Source: Comamonas avium (GTDB lineage: Bacteria > Pseudomonadota > Gammaproteobacteria > Burkholderiales > Burkholderiaceae_C). Taken from it: a DNA stretch of 64,000 nucleotides. The stretch is taken from positions 1 through 64,000 of the forward strand of contig NZ_JACSQK010000007.1 of the NCBI RefSeq assembly GCF_014836675.1. Direction: 5' to 3'. Positions 28,630-38,107 of the stretch are shown here, in pieces (the first letter of the stretch is position 1; every line of letters begins with the position of its first letter). The notes beneath the pieces were generated by a model. That model saw only the letters and a program-made list of their open reading frames with translations, made no database searches and was not told the DNA's origin. The position numbers were made by a program, and so were the translations under genes.

Positions 28630-29105
28630 GCAGGCAATGGAAGAAAAACAGGTAGATGAAGAATAGCTTCAGCATTCGAGGGCGCGTAGCAACGGTCTGC
28701 CGCTTCGCGCCAAGCATGCCAAGCAAATGCGGTGTGTTCGCGCGGATTCAAGGTGACTTGGGCGTAGGACGCAACCTCCAGCCCAAACACACGCTCGGTA
28801 TTGACAAAGGTTCCGGGCGCGTAGCGATGCAGCCACTGGGGGTAAATGGTGTAGATGTTCTCCAGCCCCCAGTCTTGCAGCTTGCAGCCTTGCGCGTGCA
28901 CATCAATGCCCGCCTCCTCCCACACCTCGCGTGCAGCCACCTGCTCCCAAGACTCATCGTGCGTGTCTTTGCTGCCGGTGACGGACTGCCAGAAATCGCC
29001 CCCGTGCCCATCACCAAGGGTGCGCTGCAACAGCAGCACCTGGCCTTGCGGGGTGTAAATCACCACCAGAACCGACTGCGCAATTTTGTAAGGGCCTGCG
29101 TGCAT
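28626..29105 (-). CDS. nudB: Dihydroneopterin triphosphate diphosphatase (NudB)
   Basis: A 159-residue Nudix hydrolase. The Nudix box is complete, from GSKDTHDESWEQ through AAREVWEEAGI. NudB removes pyrophosphate from dihydroneopterin triphosphate, the product of FolE. The surrounding residues (DFWQSVTGS, NIYTIYPQWLHRYAPGTFVNTE) match NudB rather than general Nudix enzymes. I choose ATG 29105 with AGGG upstream; a TTG 13 codons earlier is less likely. It follows aspS, a common betaproteobacterial order. Confidence 0.92.
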   Translation of the reverse strand: MHAGPYKIAQSVLVVIYTPQGQVLLLQRTLGDGHGGDFWQSVTGSKDTHDESWEQVAAREVWEEAGIDVHAQGCKLQDWGLENIYTIYPQWLHRYAPGTFVNTERVFGLEVASYAQVTLNPREHTAFAWHAWREAADRCYAPSNAEAILHLPVFLPLPA

Positions 29106-29145
29106 GCGCCCTATCTTCACACTGAAAGCATGCCCTAGACGCAAA

Positions 29146-29175
29146 AAAAGCCTTTGCGCTGCCGCAAAGGCTTTT
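29146..29175. terminator. Hairpin terminator between aspS and nudB
   Basis: A 13-bp stem (AAAAGCCTTTGCG and complement) with a 4-nt loop, flanked by an A-run on the left and T-run on the right of the stem, so it can work on both strands. On the minus strand it lies after aspS and before nudB and may reduce read-through. Confidence 0.75.
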
Positions 29176-29185
29176 GGTGTTTTAA

Positions 29186-29222
29186 GCCTCTAGCCCTTGC
29201 GCACTAAGCGCAAGAAGCTATG
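29186..29222. repeat. Dispersed hairpin repeat, short form (copy 4)
   Basis: The core CTTGCGC-ACTAA-GCGCAAG is flanked by GCCTCTAGC on one side and AGCTATGA on the other. On the minus strand it reads TCATAGCTTCTTGCGCTT followed by the loop, the same pattern as the copy at 63772. It lies 19 bp after aspS. Confidence 0.7.
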
Positions 29223-29240
29223 ACTTTAAGAGCCATCGAT

Positions 29241-31043
29241 TTACGATGCCTTGACCGCATCGATGTTGCGCAGGCGAATGTGCAGCTCGCGCAGCTGCTT
29301 TTCATCGACAGGCGAAGGCGCTTGCGTCAACAAGTCTTGTGCACGCTGTGTCTTGGGGAAGGCAATGACGTCACGAATCGACTCAGAGCCTGTCATCAGC
29401 GTGATCAGACGGTCCAGACCGAAGGCCAGACCACCGTGGGGAGGTGCGCCGTACTGCAGTGCATCGAGCAGGTAGCCAAACTTGGCGCGCTGGTCTTCAG
29501 GGCTGATGTTCAAGGCAGCAAATACCTTGGCCTGCACGTCAGCGCGGTGGATACGCACCGAGCCGCCACCCAGCTCCCAGCCGTTCAAGACCATGTCGTA
29601 GGCCTTGGCAATGCACTTGGAAGGGTCGGTCGCCATCAGCTCTTCATGGCCATCCTTGGGCGATGTGAAGGGATGGTGCACAGCCACCCAGCGGCCACTT
29701 TCTTCGTCATGCTCAAACATGGGGAAGTCCACCACCCACAGCGGGGCCCACTTGTCTTCAAACAAGCCGCTTTTCTTGGCGAAATCGCTGTGGCCCACCT
29801 TCAGACGCAACGCACCGATGGAGTCGTTGACGATCTTTTCCTTGTCAGCACCGAAGAACAGCAGGTCGCCGTCCAGTGCGCCCGTGCGCTTCAGGATTTC
29901 GGCAATCGCCGCGTCATGCAGGTTCTTGACGATGGGCGACTGCAGGCCTTCGCGGCCCTTGGCCACTTCGTTGACCTTGATCCATGCCAGACCCTTGGCA
30001 CCGTAGATCTTGACGAACTCGGTGTAGCCATCGATCTCGCCACGCGAAATGGAAGCGCCGCCGGGCACGCGCAGGGCCACCACACGGCCACCCTTGGTGG
30101 TAGCAGGCGTAGAAAACACCTTGAAGTCCACATCGCCCATGCAGTCGGTCAGTTCGGTGAACTCGAGCTTGACGCGCAAATCGGGCTTGTCCGAACCAAA
30201 GCGGAAAGCCGCATCCTGGTACGTCATGACGGGGAATTCGCCCAGGTCCACGTTCAGCTGCTGCTGGAACACTTCCTTGATCATCTGCTGGAAGATGGCG
30301 CGAATTTCTTCTTCGTTTAGGAACGAAGTTTCGCAGTCGATCTGCGTGAATTCGGGCTGGCGGTCAGCGCGCAAGTCTTCATCACGGAAGCACTTGGTGA
30401 TCTGGTAGTAGCGGTCAAAGCCCGAGACCATCAGCATCTGCTTGTACAGCTGGGGCGACTGGGGCAGCGCAAAGAACTGGCCGTCATGCACGCGCGAAGG
30501 CACCAGATAGTCGCGAGCGCCTTCGGGTGTGGACTTGCCCAGCATGGGGGTTTCGATGTCGATAAAGCCCAGCTTGTCCAGGAAGTTGCGCACCTGGATC
30601 GAGGTCTTGTAGCGCAGCATCATGTTGCGCTGCATCACCGGGCGGCGCAGGTCCATCACGCGGTTGGTCAGTCGCACGTTTTCCGACAGGTTCTCGTCGT
30701 CCACCTGGAAGGGCGGCGTCACTGCTGCGTTGAGCACGTTCAGCTCATGGCACAGCACTTCGATCTGGCCGCTCTTGAGCTTGTCGTTGGTCGTGCCAGC
30801 AGGACGGGCACGCACAATGCCCTTGACCTGCACGCAATATTCACCGCGGATTTCTTCGGCCACCTTGAACATTTCAGGGCGGTCGGGGTCGCACACCACC
30901 TGCACATAGCCTTCACGGTCACGCAGGTCAATAAAGATCACGCCACCGTGGTCACGACGACGATTCACCCAGCCGCACAGGGTAACGGTTTCGCCCATCA
31001 GGGCTTCGGTCACAAGACCGCAATATTCAGAGCGCATGGCCAT
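29241..31043 (-). CDS. aspS: Aspartate--tRNA ligase, probably non-discriminating
   Basis: A 600-residue class II synthetase of the bacterial type. It has an N-terminal OB-fold anticodon-binding domain, a catalytic domain with motif 2 ([16 protein letters not shown]) and motif 3 ([13 protein letters not shown]), and the GAD insertion between. His32 (in RRRDHGG) and Gly83 (in ARPAGTT) correspond to H31 and G82 of the Pseudomonas aeruginosa enzyme, residues linked to charging of both tRNA-Asp and tRNA-Asn. AGGAAG 7 bases before ATG supports the start. Upstream are FmdB- and DUF502-type genes, a frequent arrangement. Confidence 0.96.
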   Translation of the reverse strand: MAMRSEYCGLVTEALMGETVTLCGWVNRRRDHGGVIFIDLRDREGYVQVVCDPDRPEMFKVAEEIRGEYCVQVKGIVRARPAGTTNDKLKSGQIEVLCHELNVLNAAVTPPFQVDDENLSENVRLTNRVMDLRRPVMQRNMMLRYKTSIQVRNFLDKLGFIDIETPMLGKSTPEGARDYLVPSRVHDGQFFALPQSPQLYKQMLMVSGFDRYYQITKCFRDEDLRADRQPEFTQIDCETSFLNEEEIRAIFQQMIKEVFQQQLNVDLGEFPVMTYQDAAFRFGSDKPDLRVKLEFTELTDCMGDVDFKVFSTPATTKGGRVVALRVPGGASISRGEIDGYTEFVKIYGAKGLAWIKVNEVAKGREGLQSPIVKNLHDAAIAEILKRTGALDGDLLFFGADKEKIVNDSIGALRLKVGHSDFAKKSGLFEDKWAPLWVVDFPMFEHDEESGRWVAVHHPFTSPKDGHEELMATDPSKCIAKAYDMVLNGWELGGGSVRIHRADVQAKVFAALNISPEDQRAKFGYLLDALQYGAPPHGGLAFGLDRLITLMTGSESIRDVIAFPKTQRAQDLLTQAPSPVDEKQLRELHIRLRNIDAVKAS

Positions 31044-31086
31044 GGTCTATCTTCCTGCGCCCCAGGGGACGCGCTTTTTGGGTTGT

Positions 31087-31710
31087 TTATCGTTCTTCGT
31101 CAGGGATGGGCAGTGGCGGCGGTGCCACCACACCCATGGAGACGATGTACTTGAGCGCAGCTTCCACGCTCATCTCTAGTTCCACGCAATCGCTCTTGCG
31201 CATCATCACAAAGTAGCCCCCAGTGGGGTTGGGCGTTGTCGGCACAAATACGCTCACGTATTCGTCGCGCAAATAACGGGCCACTTCCCCGGCTGGGCTG
31301 CCAGTGATGAAAGCCACAGTCCACACGCCTTCACGGGGCCATTGCACCAGCACGGCTGTGCGAAACGCATTGCCACTGTCCGAGAAGACGGTATCCGAGA
31401 CCTGCTTAACGCTGGAATAAATCGAGCGTACCACCGGGATGCGGGTAATGAGGGCATCGCCCCAGGACACCAGCTTGCGGCCAACGAAGTTACTGGCAAT
31501 CGCACCGATGGAAAGCAGCACCACCAGTGTCAGCAGCACCCCAAAACCCGGAATATGCAAACCCAGCAGATAGTCAGGCTGCCACTGAGCGGGCAAAAGG
31601 TTCAGGGTCTGATCCAGCGTGCTGATGATCCAGTGCAGCACCCACACGGTGATGACACCGGGCACGATGACCAGCAATCCGGTGAACAGCCATTTACGCA
31701 ATGCAGACAT
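31087..31710 (-). CDS. DUF502 family membrane protein
   Basis: A 207-residue protein with two N-terminal transmembrane segments (WLFTGLLVIVPGVITVWVL and FGVLLTLVVLLSIGAIASNF). These are followed by a conserved cytoplasmic domain with RIPVVRSIYSSVKQVSDTV and the block VPTTPNPTGGYFVMM. DUF502 proteins are widespread; function is unknown, though membrane trafficking-like roles are described for plant relatives (COV family). ATG 31710 is preferred over a TTG two codons upstream. It lies between fmdB-like and aspS. Confidence 0.88.
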   Translation of the reverse strand: MSALRKWLFTGLLVIVPGVITVWVLHWIISTLDQTLNLLPAQWQPDYLLGLHIPGFGVLLTLVVLLSIGAIASNFVGRKLVSWGDALITRIPVVRSIYSSVKQVSDTVFSDSGNAFRTAVLVQWPREGVWTVAFITGSPAGEVARYLRDEYVSVFVPTTPNPTGGYFVMMRKSDCVELEMSVEAALKYIVSMGVVAPPPLPIPDEER

Positions 31711-31718
31711 GGCCAATC

Positions 31719-32003
31719 TCAGACCTCAGAGGCTGCAGCGCAGCCCGCTGCTGCACAGGCACTGCCACCGGCATCACACGCTGCGGCAGGTGCTGGGGCT
31801 GAGGTGCTGCTGCTCGAGGAGCCGCCCTTGAAATCGGTGGCATACCAGCCAGAACCCTTCAACTGGAATCCAGGTGCAGTCAATTGCTTGGAAAAGGCCG
31901 CAGCACCGCAAGCCGGGCAATCGGTCAGCGGGGCATCGGACATCTTCTGGAGAACATCCTTGGCGTGGCCACAGGTGCCACACTTGTACGCATAAATCGG
32001 CAT
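31719..32003 (-). CDS. FmdB-family zinc ribbon protein
   Basis: A 94-residue protein with an N-terminal zinc ribbon, C-x2-C (CGTC) and C-x2-C (CPAC), starting MPIYAYKC as in the FmdB regulatory family. The middle has FQLKGSGWYATDFK, the common family motif, and the tail is Ser/Ala-rich with three further cysteines. Its function is unknown; the name comes from an association with formamidase regulation. It precedes the DUF502 and aspS genes on the same strand. Confidence 0.88.
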   Translation of the reverse strand: MPIYAYKCGTCGHAKDVLQKMSDAPLTDCPACGAAAFSKQLTAPGFQLKGSGWYATDFKGGSSSSSTSAPAPAAACDAGGSACAAAGCAAASEV

Positions 32004-32108
32004 AGCTTTGGGTCAGCGTGCTTAAGGCTAAGAAGAGGAAATTCGCAAAACCTTAGATTATAGGCGGCCATGCCCTTTTGGCTTGTGCAAGCGCGCATGC
32101 GCCTGAAA

Positions 32109-32139
32109 AGACAAAGGGCGCTTTTTGCGCCCTTTGTCT
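32109..32139 (-). terminator. Terminator of the Na+/solute symporter gene
   Basis: A 13-bp stem (AGACAAAGGGCGC and complement) with a 5-nt loop, 16 bp after the symporter stop codon. On the minus strand it is followed by TTTTC. It separates the symporter from the fmdB-like gene. Confidence 0.75.
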
Positions 32140-32154
32140 GCCGTGCACGACCTG

Positions 32155-33612
32155 TTAATCGAGCTGAGAGCCCTGATAGTGCTTGACCTGGCCCTGGGTG
32201 TTGGCCATCCACTGCGGCAGCAGCGAGCCAAAGACCATACCGATGAGCGCGCCTATTAAGCCCGCCAGTTGCTGCGGGAAAGCATCGGCCCAACCGGGCA
32301 CAGCCCAGAAAATCAGCCACGTACCAATGCCCAGCACCACGGCGGCCAAAGCGCCTTGCGTGGTAGCGCGCTTCCAGTACAGGCCAAATACCAAAGGCAC
32401 AAACGCGCCAACCAATGGCACCTGGTAAGCACCCGAGACCATTTCATAGATGGAGCTGTCTTGCATGGTAATGGCATAGACCAGCACACACACAGTGAAG
32501 CCCACCACCGCCAGCCGCATGGCCTTGAGCGTGGCCGCATCCGACATGCCGGGTTTGATGTTGCGCAGAATGTTTTCGACAAACGCGGTCGAAGGCGCCA
32601 GCATGGTGGCCGATGCGGTGGACATGATGGCCGACAGCAGCGCGCCAAAGAAGGCAATTTGCACAGCCAAAGGCATGTGCTCCATCACAAGGCGGGGCAA
32701 GATTTTCTGCGGATCATCGCCCATCAGGGCTTCAGAGGCCTCCGGCATGATCAGCACAGCCGCCGTCACCACAAACATCGGAATAAAGGCAAATGCGATG
32801 TACAGCGCCCCGCCAATGATGGGGCCCAGACACGCCACCTTCTCGTTTTTGGACGACATTACGCGCTGGAACACGTCCTGCTGCGGAATCGAGCCCAGCA
32901 TCATGGTGATGGCAGCGGCAAAAAAGAAGAGCCAGGTTTTGCCATCCGCGTTCTGAGGCAGGAACTGCATCTTGCCTTCGGTCACGGCGTAGCCAATCAC
33001 TTTGTCAGAGCCACCAGCCAAATCTGCGGCAAACCAGGCAATCACAATCAGGCCACCACAAATGACCACCATTTGCACCAGATCGGTCATGGCCACCGAC
33101 CACATGCCCCCGAACAGGGTGTAGATCATCACAATCAGGGTGCCCAAAATCATGCCCGAGGTAACAGACATCGCGCCATCGGTCAGCATGTTGAACACCA
33201 GCCCCAGCGCAGCCACCTGCGCAGCCACCCAGCCCAGATAGCTGAAGATGATGATGATGGAGCACAGCACCTCCACCGTCTTGCCGTAGCGCAGGCGGTA
33301 GTAGTCGCCAATGGTGATGAGGTTCTTCTTGTAGAGCTTGTAGGCAAAGAACAGGCCCACCAGGATCAGGCAAAAGCCAGCGCCAAAGGGGTCTTCCACC
33401 ACACCGCCCAGGCCTTCTTTGACAAATTCTGCCGACACGCCCAGCACCAGCTCGGAGCCAAACCAGGTCGCAAACGTGGTGGCTACCACCACATACAGCG
33501 GCAGATTGCGCCCTGCGACAGCGTAGTCCGCCGTGTTGTGCACGCGGCGTGCTGCATAAAGGCCAATGCCGATCGAGACCAGAAGGTACACGGCGATAAA
33601 GGTCATCAGCAT
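32155..33612 (-). CDS. Sodium:solute symporter (SLC5/SSS family)
   Basis: A 485-residue inner-membrane transporter with about 13 hydrophobic segments. MLMTFIAVYLLVSIGIGLYAARR and the segment ATWFGSELVLGVSAEF match the start of SSS proteins, and the block LSAIMSTASATMLAPSTAFVENI is the sodium-site region. GGGGAG before ATG 33612 sets the start; an upstream extension lacks membrane character. Family members carry proline, pantothenate, sugars or carboxylates with Na+. The substrate is not evident from context. Confidence 0.9.
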   Translation of the reverse strand: MLMTFIAVYLLVSIGIGLYAARRVHNTADYAVAGRNLPLYVVVATTFATWFGSELVLGVSAEFVKEGLGGVVEDPFGAGFCLILVGLFFAYKLYKKNLITIGDYYRLRYGKTVEVLCSIIIIFSYLGWVAAQVAALGLVFNMLTDGAMSVTSGMILGTLIVMIYTLFGGMWSVAMTDLVQMVVICGGLIVIAWFAADLAGGSDKVIGYAVTEGKMQFLPQNADGKTWLFFFAAAITMMLGSIPQQDVFQRVMSSKNEKVACLGPIIGGALYIAFAFIPMFVVTAAVLIMPEASEALMGDDPQKILPRLVMEHMPLAVQIAFFGALLSAIMSTASATMLAPSTAFVENILRNIKPGMSDAATLKAMRLAVVGFTVCVLVYAITMQDSSIYEMVSGAYQVPLVGAFVPLVFGLYWKRATTQGALAAVVLGIGTWLIFWAVPGWADAFPQQLAGLIGALIGMVFGSLLPQWMANTQGQVKHYQGSQLD

Positions 33613-33730
33613 GTGCGCTGCTCCCCTGTCAAAGAAATAAATGGGTTGTAAGAAAATTCGAGGCGCGATTATGGGCATTTGTGATGCCCCCACACGGAAA
33701 AAACCTGTGCTGTGTTCTACAAGCGACAAA

Positions 33731-33824
33731 AAAAGAAGAGCGCCTGACGCTTTGTTCTTCAGAACCTCAAAGTCAAAAGACATTGAAAGTTTTAAAGAAC
33801 AAGCGCAAGGCGCTCCTCTTTTAT
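33731..33824. repeat. Long inverted repeat, probably a divergent copy of the dispersed family (copy 5)
   Basis: The arms at about 33735-33760 and 33795-33820 pair through the shared blocks GAGCGCC..CGCTTTGTTCTT and AAGAACAAGCGCAAGGCGCTC, with a loop of some 35 bases. The flanks are A-rich and T-rich. It lies between the start of the symporter gene and the end of ubiB. The outer AGCGC/GCGCT signature links it to the other copies, but the inner TTTCAGATA block is absent, so membership is uncertain. Confidence 0.55.
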
Positions 33825-33871
33825 TTCAACTTAGTACCTGCTTACGCAGCAAGCACTGTATTGGGCCAGCT

Positions 33872-35437
33872 TTAGAAAATCCGGATTCGCGTAAGGACTT
33901 GCATGGCCAGCATGCCCAGTACAAACCCGAGTCCCCCGTAAATCAGCCCTTGCAGCAAACGATTGGTACGCCGCTGTTCACGTAGCAACTCCTGTACCAA
34001 TTGCTGATCGCTGCCATTTTTTTGCTGCAGATAGCCATAGACCAGCCGAGGCAGTTCAGGAATCAGCTTGGCGTAACGCGGGGCTTCGGCCTGCAGCTCG
34101 CGCCAAAAGCGCTGTGGCCCCATTTGCTCGAGCATCCACTTTTCCAGAAACGGCTTGGCGGTGCTCCACAGATCAAGGTTCGGATCGAGCTGGCGACCCA
34201 GACCCTCGATGTTGAGCAAGGTCTTTTGCAACAGCACCAGCTGTGGCTGTATCTCCACCTGAAAGCGGCGTGAAGTCTGGAACAGGCGCATCAGCACCAT
34301 ACCCAGAGAGATTTCAGCCAGCGGGCGGTCAAAATACGGCTCGCACACCGCACGAATCGCCGCTTCCAGCTCCTCCACCCGCGTGGTGGCTGGCACCCAT
34401 CCGCTTTCGATGTGCAAGGCAGCTACGCGCTTGTAATCGCGGCGAAAGAACGCCAGGAAGTTTTGCGCCAGGTACTCTTTATCGAACTCGGTGAGCGTGC
34501 CCACAATGCCAAAGTCCAGCGAGATATAGCGCCCAAACGTGGCTGCATCCAGGCTCACCATGATGTTGCCGGGGTGCATGTCCGCGTGGAAAAACCCATC
34601 ACGAAACACCTGCGTGAAAAACAGGGTCACGCCATCGCGTGCCAGCTTCGGGATGTCGACTCCCGCTTCGCGCAGTCGATCCACCTGGCTGATGGGCACG
34701 CCTTTCATGCGCTCCATCACCATCACTTCAGCGTGGCAGTAATCCCAGAAGATTTCTGGAATCAGCACCAGATTCAGCCCGTCCATATTGCGGCGCAGCT
34801 GCGCAGCATTGGAGGCTTCGCGGATCAGGTCGAGCTCATCGTGCAAGTAGTTGTCAAACTCAGCCACCACCTGCAAAGGCTTCAAGCGCTTGCCCTCGTT
34901 GGAGAGCTTTTCCACCCAGCCCGCCATCATGTACATCAGGGCGACGTCTTTGTCGATCACCTTTTTCATGCCCGGGCGCAGCACTTTGACGGCAACCTCA
35001 CGCTCCTGACCATCGCGGTCACGCACGGTGGCAAAGTGCACCTGGGCAATAGAGGCGCTGGCCACGGGTGTGCGCTCAAAGCTGACAAAGATCTGGTCCA
35101 GCGGTTTGCGGAAATTGCGCTCAATGGTTTCGATGGCAATTTGCGAATCAAACGGGGGGACTCGGTCTTGAAGCTTGGCCAGCTCCTGGGCCACATCCGG
35201 TGGCATCAAGTCACTGCGCGTGGACAGCACCTGCCCAAACTTCACAAAAATCGGCCCCAGTTGCTCCAGTGCTTCTCGCAGGCGCTCGCCGCGTGGAGCC
35301 TCCAGCTTGCGGCCAATCGTCAGTACACGGCGCAGCGTGTTCAGCGACGGATGCTTGAAGCCCGAGAGCACCAGCTCATCCAGACCATAGCGCAGCACCA
35401 CCCAGACGATGGTCAAACCTCGGAAAAATCGGCTCAT
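33872..35437 (-). CDS. ubiB: Ubiquinone biosynthesis protein UbiB (atypical kinase/ATPase)
   Basis: A 521-residue protein of the ABC1/ADCK family required for coenzyme Q synthesis. It has the KxGQ motif ([17 protein letters not shown]), the Ala-rich loop [12 protein letters not shown], the invariant Lys in VAVKVLRPG, the Mg-binding HADMHPGN and DFG (LDFGIVG). Two C-terminal transmembrane segments follow ([18 protein letters not shown] at least). It overlaps ubiJ by 4 bp and ends the ubiE-Tim44-like-ubiJ-ubiB block. Confidence 0.95.
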   Translation of the reverse strand: MSRFFRGLTIVWVVLRYGLDELVLSGFKHPSLNTLRRVLTIGRKLEAPRGERLREALEQLGPIFVKFGQVLSTRSDLMPPDVAQELAKLQDRVPPFDSQIAIETIERNFRKPLDQIFVSFERTPVASASIAQVHFATVRDRDGQEREVAVKVLRPGMKKVIDKDVALMYMMAGWVEKLSNEGKRLKPLQVVAEFDNYLHDELDLIREASNAAQLRRNMDGLNLVLIPEIFWDYCHAEVMVMERMKGVPISQVDRLREAGVDIPKLARDGVTLFFTQVFRDGFFHADMHPGNIMVSLDAATFGRYISLDFGIVGTLTEFDKEYLAQNFLAFFRRDYKRVAALHIESGWVPATTRVEELEAAIRAVCEPYFDRPLAEISLGMVLMRLFQTSRRFQVEIQPQLVLLQKTLLNIEGLGRQLDPNLDLWSTAKPFLEKWMLEQMGPQRFWRELQAEAPRYAKLIPELPRLVYGYLQQKNGSDQQLVQELLREQRRTNRLLQGLIYGGLGFVLGMLAMQVLTRIRIF

Positions 35438-36003
35438 TGCGGCAGGCGATCTGCGTCGCTGGCGGGTTTGCCATCGGCCTGGGTCATGCGGCCACCCACA
35501 AACTGGCGCACCGCAGCGGCCACCGTGCGACCGATATTGGCCAGGGTATGCGCTGGCACATCACCCATGATGCGGGCCATGTCTTCTTCGACATCCCACT
35601 GCACGTTGTCCACCAGCCAGTTGATATCAGCGGCCAGCTGCACATCACCTTCGATGCGCAGGGAAGGCTTGTCACCACGCAACGCCACCTGCGCCAGGGC
35701 CAGCGGGTTGCTGTCCATGATCTCCAGTTGCAGATCCGGTGTTGCGCCTTCAGCAGCCACATTCAGCAGGCCTGCAGGGGTGACCACCAGTGCCATATTG
35801 AAATTGCGCCACTGCACACGGGCCACACGCCCTTTTTGGCGCACCAGCCGCTCCATGGCTTCGCGCTCCTGCATCAACACATGGTTAAGAAACAGCACGG
35901 CGCGCTGCTGGGTTTCGTGGACGAGCCAGCTTGGTGGCTGCACGACTTGCACCGCGCGTTCCACTAAACCGTTCAGGAATGAAAAAGGGGACTGTGTTGC
36001 CAT
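35434..36003 (-). CDS. ubiJ: Ubiquinone biosynthesis accessory factor UbiJ (SCP2 domain)
   Basis: A 189-residue protein. It has an N-terminal segment with [17 protein letters not shown], a central SCP2 lipid-binding-like region (about 60-120), and a C-terminal helix with [21 protein letters not shown], the best-conserved UbiJ feature. UbiJ works with UbiK and the Ubi hydroxylase complex in aerobic coenzyme Q synthesis. It overlaps ubiB by 4 bp and follows the Tim44-like gene by 33 bp. Confidence 0.9.
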   Translation of the reverse strand: MATQSPFSFLNGLVERAVQVVQPPSWLVHETQQRAVLFLNHVLMQEREAMERLVRQKGRVARVQWRNFNMALVVTPAGLLNVAAEGATPDLQLEIMDSNPLALAQVALRGDKPSLRIEGDVQLAADINWLVDNVQWDVEEDMARIMGDVPAHTLANIGRTVAAAVRQFVGGRMTQADGKPASDADRLPQ

Positions 36004-36036
36004 AGTCCCCTGATTATTCCTGAAGTGGAGCGTTTT

Positions 36037-37029
36037 TTAGCCTAAGGCTTGTAAACCCGCAACCAACCAGCCGCTGGAGTTGTTTTTAGGCTTGGCCATA
36101 TTCCATACTTCACGGAAGGGGCTAGGGCCCGAAGAGACATCTTCGCGGATCAAACCCGAGAACTCCACGCTGGCCATGTAAGAGCCGCCAACGTCTTCAA
36201 TACCCAGCAGTTGCGCGTCAATCATGACGACATCGGTCTGATTGGGCTCGCCACTGCTCTGGCTTTCGCGCTCTTCCAGCTGGCTTTGAATTTCAGCCAG
36301 CATGTCATCCGTCATCATGGAGCGCAGGGTGCTGATGTCGCTCTTGTCCCATGCAGCCTGCAGGGTCACAAAGTTGCGCTTGGCAGCATCCAAAAAGCCG
36401 TTGGCATCAAAGTCTGCAGGCACATCCCAGGTTGACGCAGCAGCGGCAACGCCCGAACCGATCATCGAGCCTTGCGCGCCAGGAATCTGCTCCCAAGGGC
36501 GGGCTGACGCATCATTGCCCACGTTCTGGGGCTTGTACTGCGGTGGGGTTGCAATGGCCTCAGGTGCCACCGGGGCTCCTGCACCCTGAAAAGCAAACGG
36601 CGATGGCGCGGCGTGCGATGCAGCAGGTTTCTTGTTAGCGCGGGCACGCAAGATGGCTCCGATCACCACCATGACGACCATGGCAAGCAAACCGAACATC
36701 AGCATGTTGGCAAACGCCTCACCCAAGCCCAGTGAGTTGGCCAGCCATGCCAGACCCAGACCTGCAGCCAAGCCACCCAGCATGGCGCCCCATGGCTTCT
36801 TGGGTGCTGCAGCAGCAGGTGCTGCAGGCTTGGCGGCTGCATTGTTTTGTTGCGCATTTTGCTGCTGCGCAGGACGTGCAGGCGGAGCGGCTGGAGGTGT
36901 GGCTTGGCGTTGCGTCACATTGCTGGACTGTTTGCCAAAGGATCCGCCACCGCCCATGCGCTTGGCTTCTGCCAGGGGATGGATGACGACCAACGCCGCC
37001 GCCAATGTCACTGCCCACACCTTCTTCAT
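36037..37029 (-). CDS. Tim44-like domain protein
   Basis: A 330-residue protein with a signal peptide (MKKVWAVTLAAALVVIHPLAEA). A Gly/Ser/Gln/Pro/Ala-rich linker of about 60 residues and two hydrophobic segments (AMLGGLAAGLGLAWLANSLG and MLMFGLLAMVVMVVIGAIL) follow, then a C-terminal Tim44-like fold of about 150 residues. GGAG before ATG 37029 sets the start. Such proteins are common next to ubiE-ubiB in betaproteobacteria; function is unknown, though membrane association with the Ubi complex is suggested by location. Confidence 0.85.
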   Translation of the reverse strand: MKKVWAVTLAAALVVIHPLAEAKRMGGGGSFGKQSSNVTQRQATPPAAPPARPAQQQNAQQNNAAAKPAAPAAAAPKKPWGAMLGGLAAGLGLAWLANSLGLGEAFANMLMFGLLAMVVMVVIGAILRARANKKPAASHAAPSPFAFQGAGAPVAPEAIATPPQYKPQNVGNDASARPWEQIPGAQGSMIGSGVAAAASTWDVPADFDANGFLDAAKRNFVTLQAAWDKSDISTLRSMMTDDMLAEIQSQLEERESQSSGEPNQTDVVMIDAQLLGIEDVGGSYMASVEFSGLIREDVSSGPSPFREVWNMAKPKNNSSGWLVAGLQALG

Positions 37030-37113
37030 CGTTGTATCTCCGCTTAAGTTTGAAAGTAACCGCTGATCAGCCAAAACCGGCAAAAAAACTATGCATGGGG
37101 AAACGCTCCCTGT

Positions 37114-37845
37114 TTAGCACTTGATACCCATGTGCAGCGCGACGATGCCGGCTGACATGTTGTGATAGTCCACGTGGCCAAAGCCGGCCTCATGCATGAG
37201 GGCCTTGAGCTCTTCCTGGCCTGGATGCATGCGGATGGATTCAGCCAAATAACGGTAGCTGTCTGGATCACCCGCCACCATCGAACCCATCTTGGGAAGG
37301 ATATTGAACGAATACCAGTCATACACTTTTTCCAGGGGCTTTGCGACCTTGGAGAACTCCAGCACCAGCAGCTTGCCGCCGGGCTTGAGTACGCGATTCA
37401 TTTCTTTGAGCGCCACGTCCTTGTGCGTCATATTGCGCAGGCCAAACGCCACGCTGACCAGGTTGAAGTGGCCATCGGGGAAGGGCAGCTTTTCTGCATC
37501 GCACACCAACGTAGGCAACAAGATGCCCTTGTCGGTGAGGCGGTCGCGCCCCACACGCAGCATGGCTTCGTTGATGTCGGTGTGCACCACGGTGCCGCTT
37601 GCGCCCACCTTTTTGGAAAAGGCCATGGACAAGTCGCCGGTTCCGCCCGCAATGTCCAGCACCTTATCGCCCTCTTTGAGGTTGGCCACCATCAAGGTGT
37701 AGGCCTTCCAGGCGCGGTGCAAACCACCCGACATCAGGTCGTTCATGACGTCGTACTTGGACGCCACCGAGTCAAACACGCCGCGCACGCGGCTGGCTTT
37801 TTCTTTCTCGTCGACCGTCTGGAATCCAAAGTGTGTGCTGCTCAT
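37114..37845 (-). CDS. ubiE: Demethylmenaquinone / 2-methoxy-6-polyprenyl-benzoquinol methyltransferase UbiE
   Basis: A 243-residue class I SAM methyltransferase in ubiquinone (and, where present, menaquinone) synthesis. It has FGFQTV and [25 protein letters not shown] at the N-terminus, SAM motif [13 protein letters not shown], and the later [18 protein letters not shown] block. The frame opens at TTG; I prefer ATG 37845. It is followed by the Tim44-like, ubiJ and ubiB genes on the same strand, with no strong terminator between. Confidence 0.95.
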   Translation of the reverse strand: MSSTHFGFQTVDEKEKASRVRGVFDSVASKYDVMNDLMSGGLHRAWKAYTLMVANLKEGDKVLDIAGGTGDLSMAFSKKVGASGTVVHTDINEAMLRVGRDRLTDKGILLPTLVCDAEKLPFPDGHFNLVSVAFGLRNMTHKDVALKEMNRVLKPGGKLLVLEFSKVAKPLEKVYDWYSFNILPKMGSMVAGDPDSYRYLAESIRMHPGQEELKALMHEAGFGHVDYHNMSAGIVALHMGIKC

Positions 37846-38107
37846 AAGCTTCAAATGTAAGCAGGACGCTGCGCTGAGACCAGCGACAACCCCGTATGGT
37901 CACAGGGCATACAGTGCCTGCAGTCAAAAGTCTGTACTGCCAAAGGTGCTCTAAAAGCCTGCCTTTACAGCTACGGTAAATATAGCATCGCACCAGGAAA
38001 AAAGGCGAAAACCCGAGGATTTCACCTGTGACTGCGATGCATCACATGCATTGTTTGCCAGCGGCGCCAACACCGCACTGACAAGCTATGCGGCAAAAAC
38101 CTTGCAC
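37846..38107. other. Intergenic region between DUF971 gene and ubiE
   Basis: About 260 bp. It should contain the promoter of the ubiE block. I see no convincing promoter or small gene. A palindromic TGCAGGC-type element is absent; short ATGCAT repeats occur near 38037-38050. Confidence 0.4.

Noticed and set aside
32269..33651. Open frame of 460 codons opposite the symporter gene
   Set aside because: Antisense shadow with repeated His/Gln/Arg composition and no family features.
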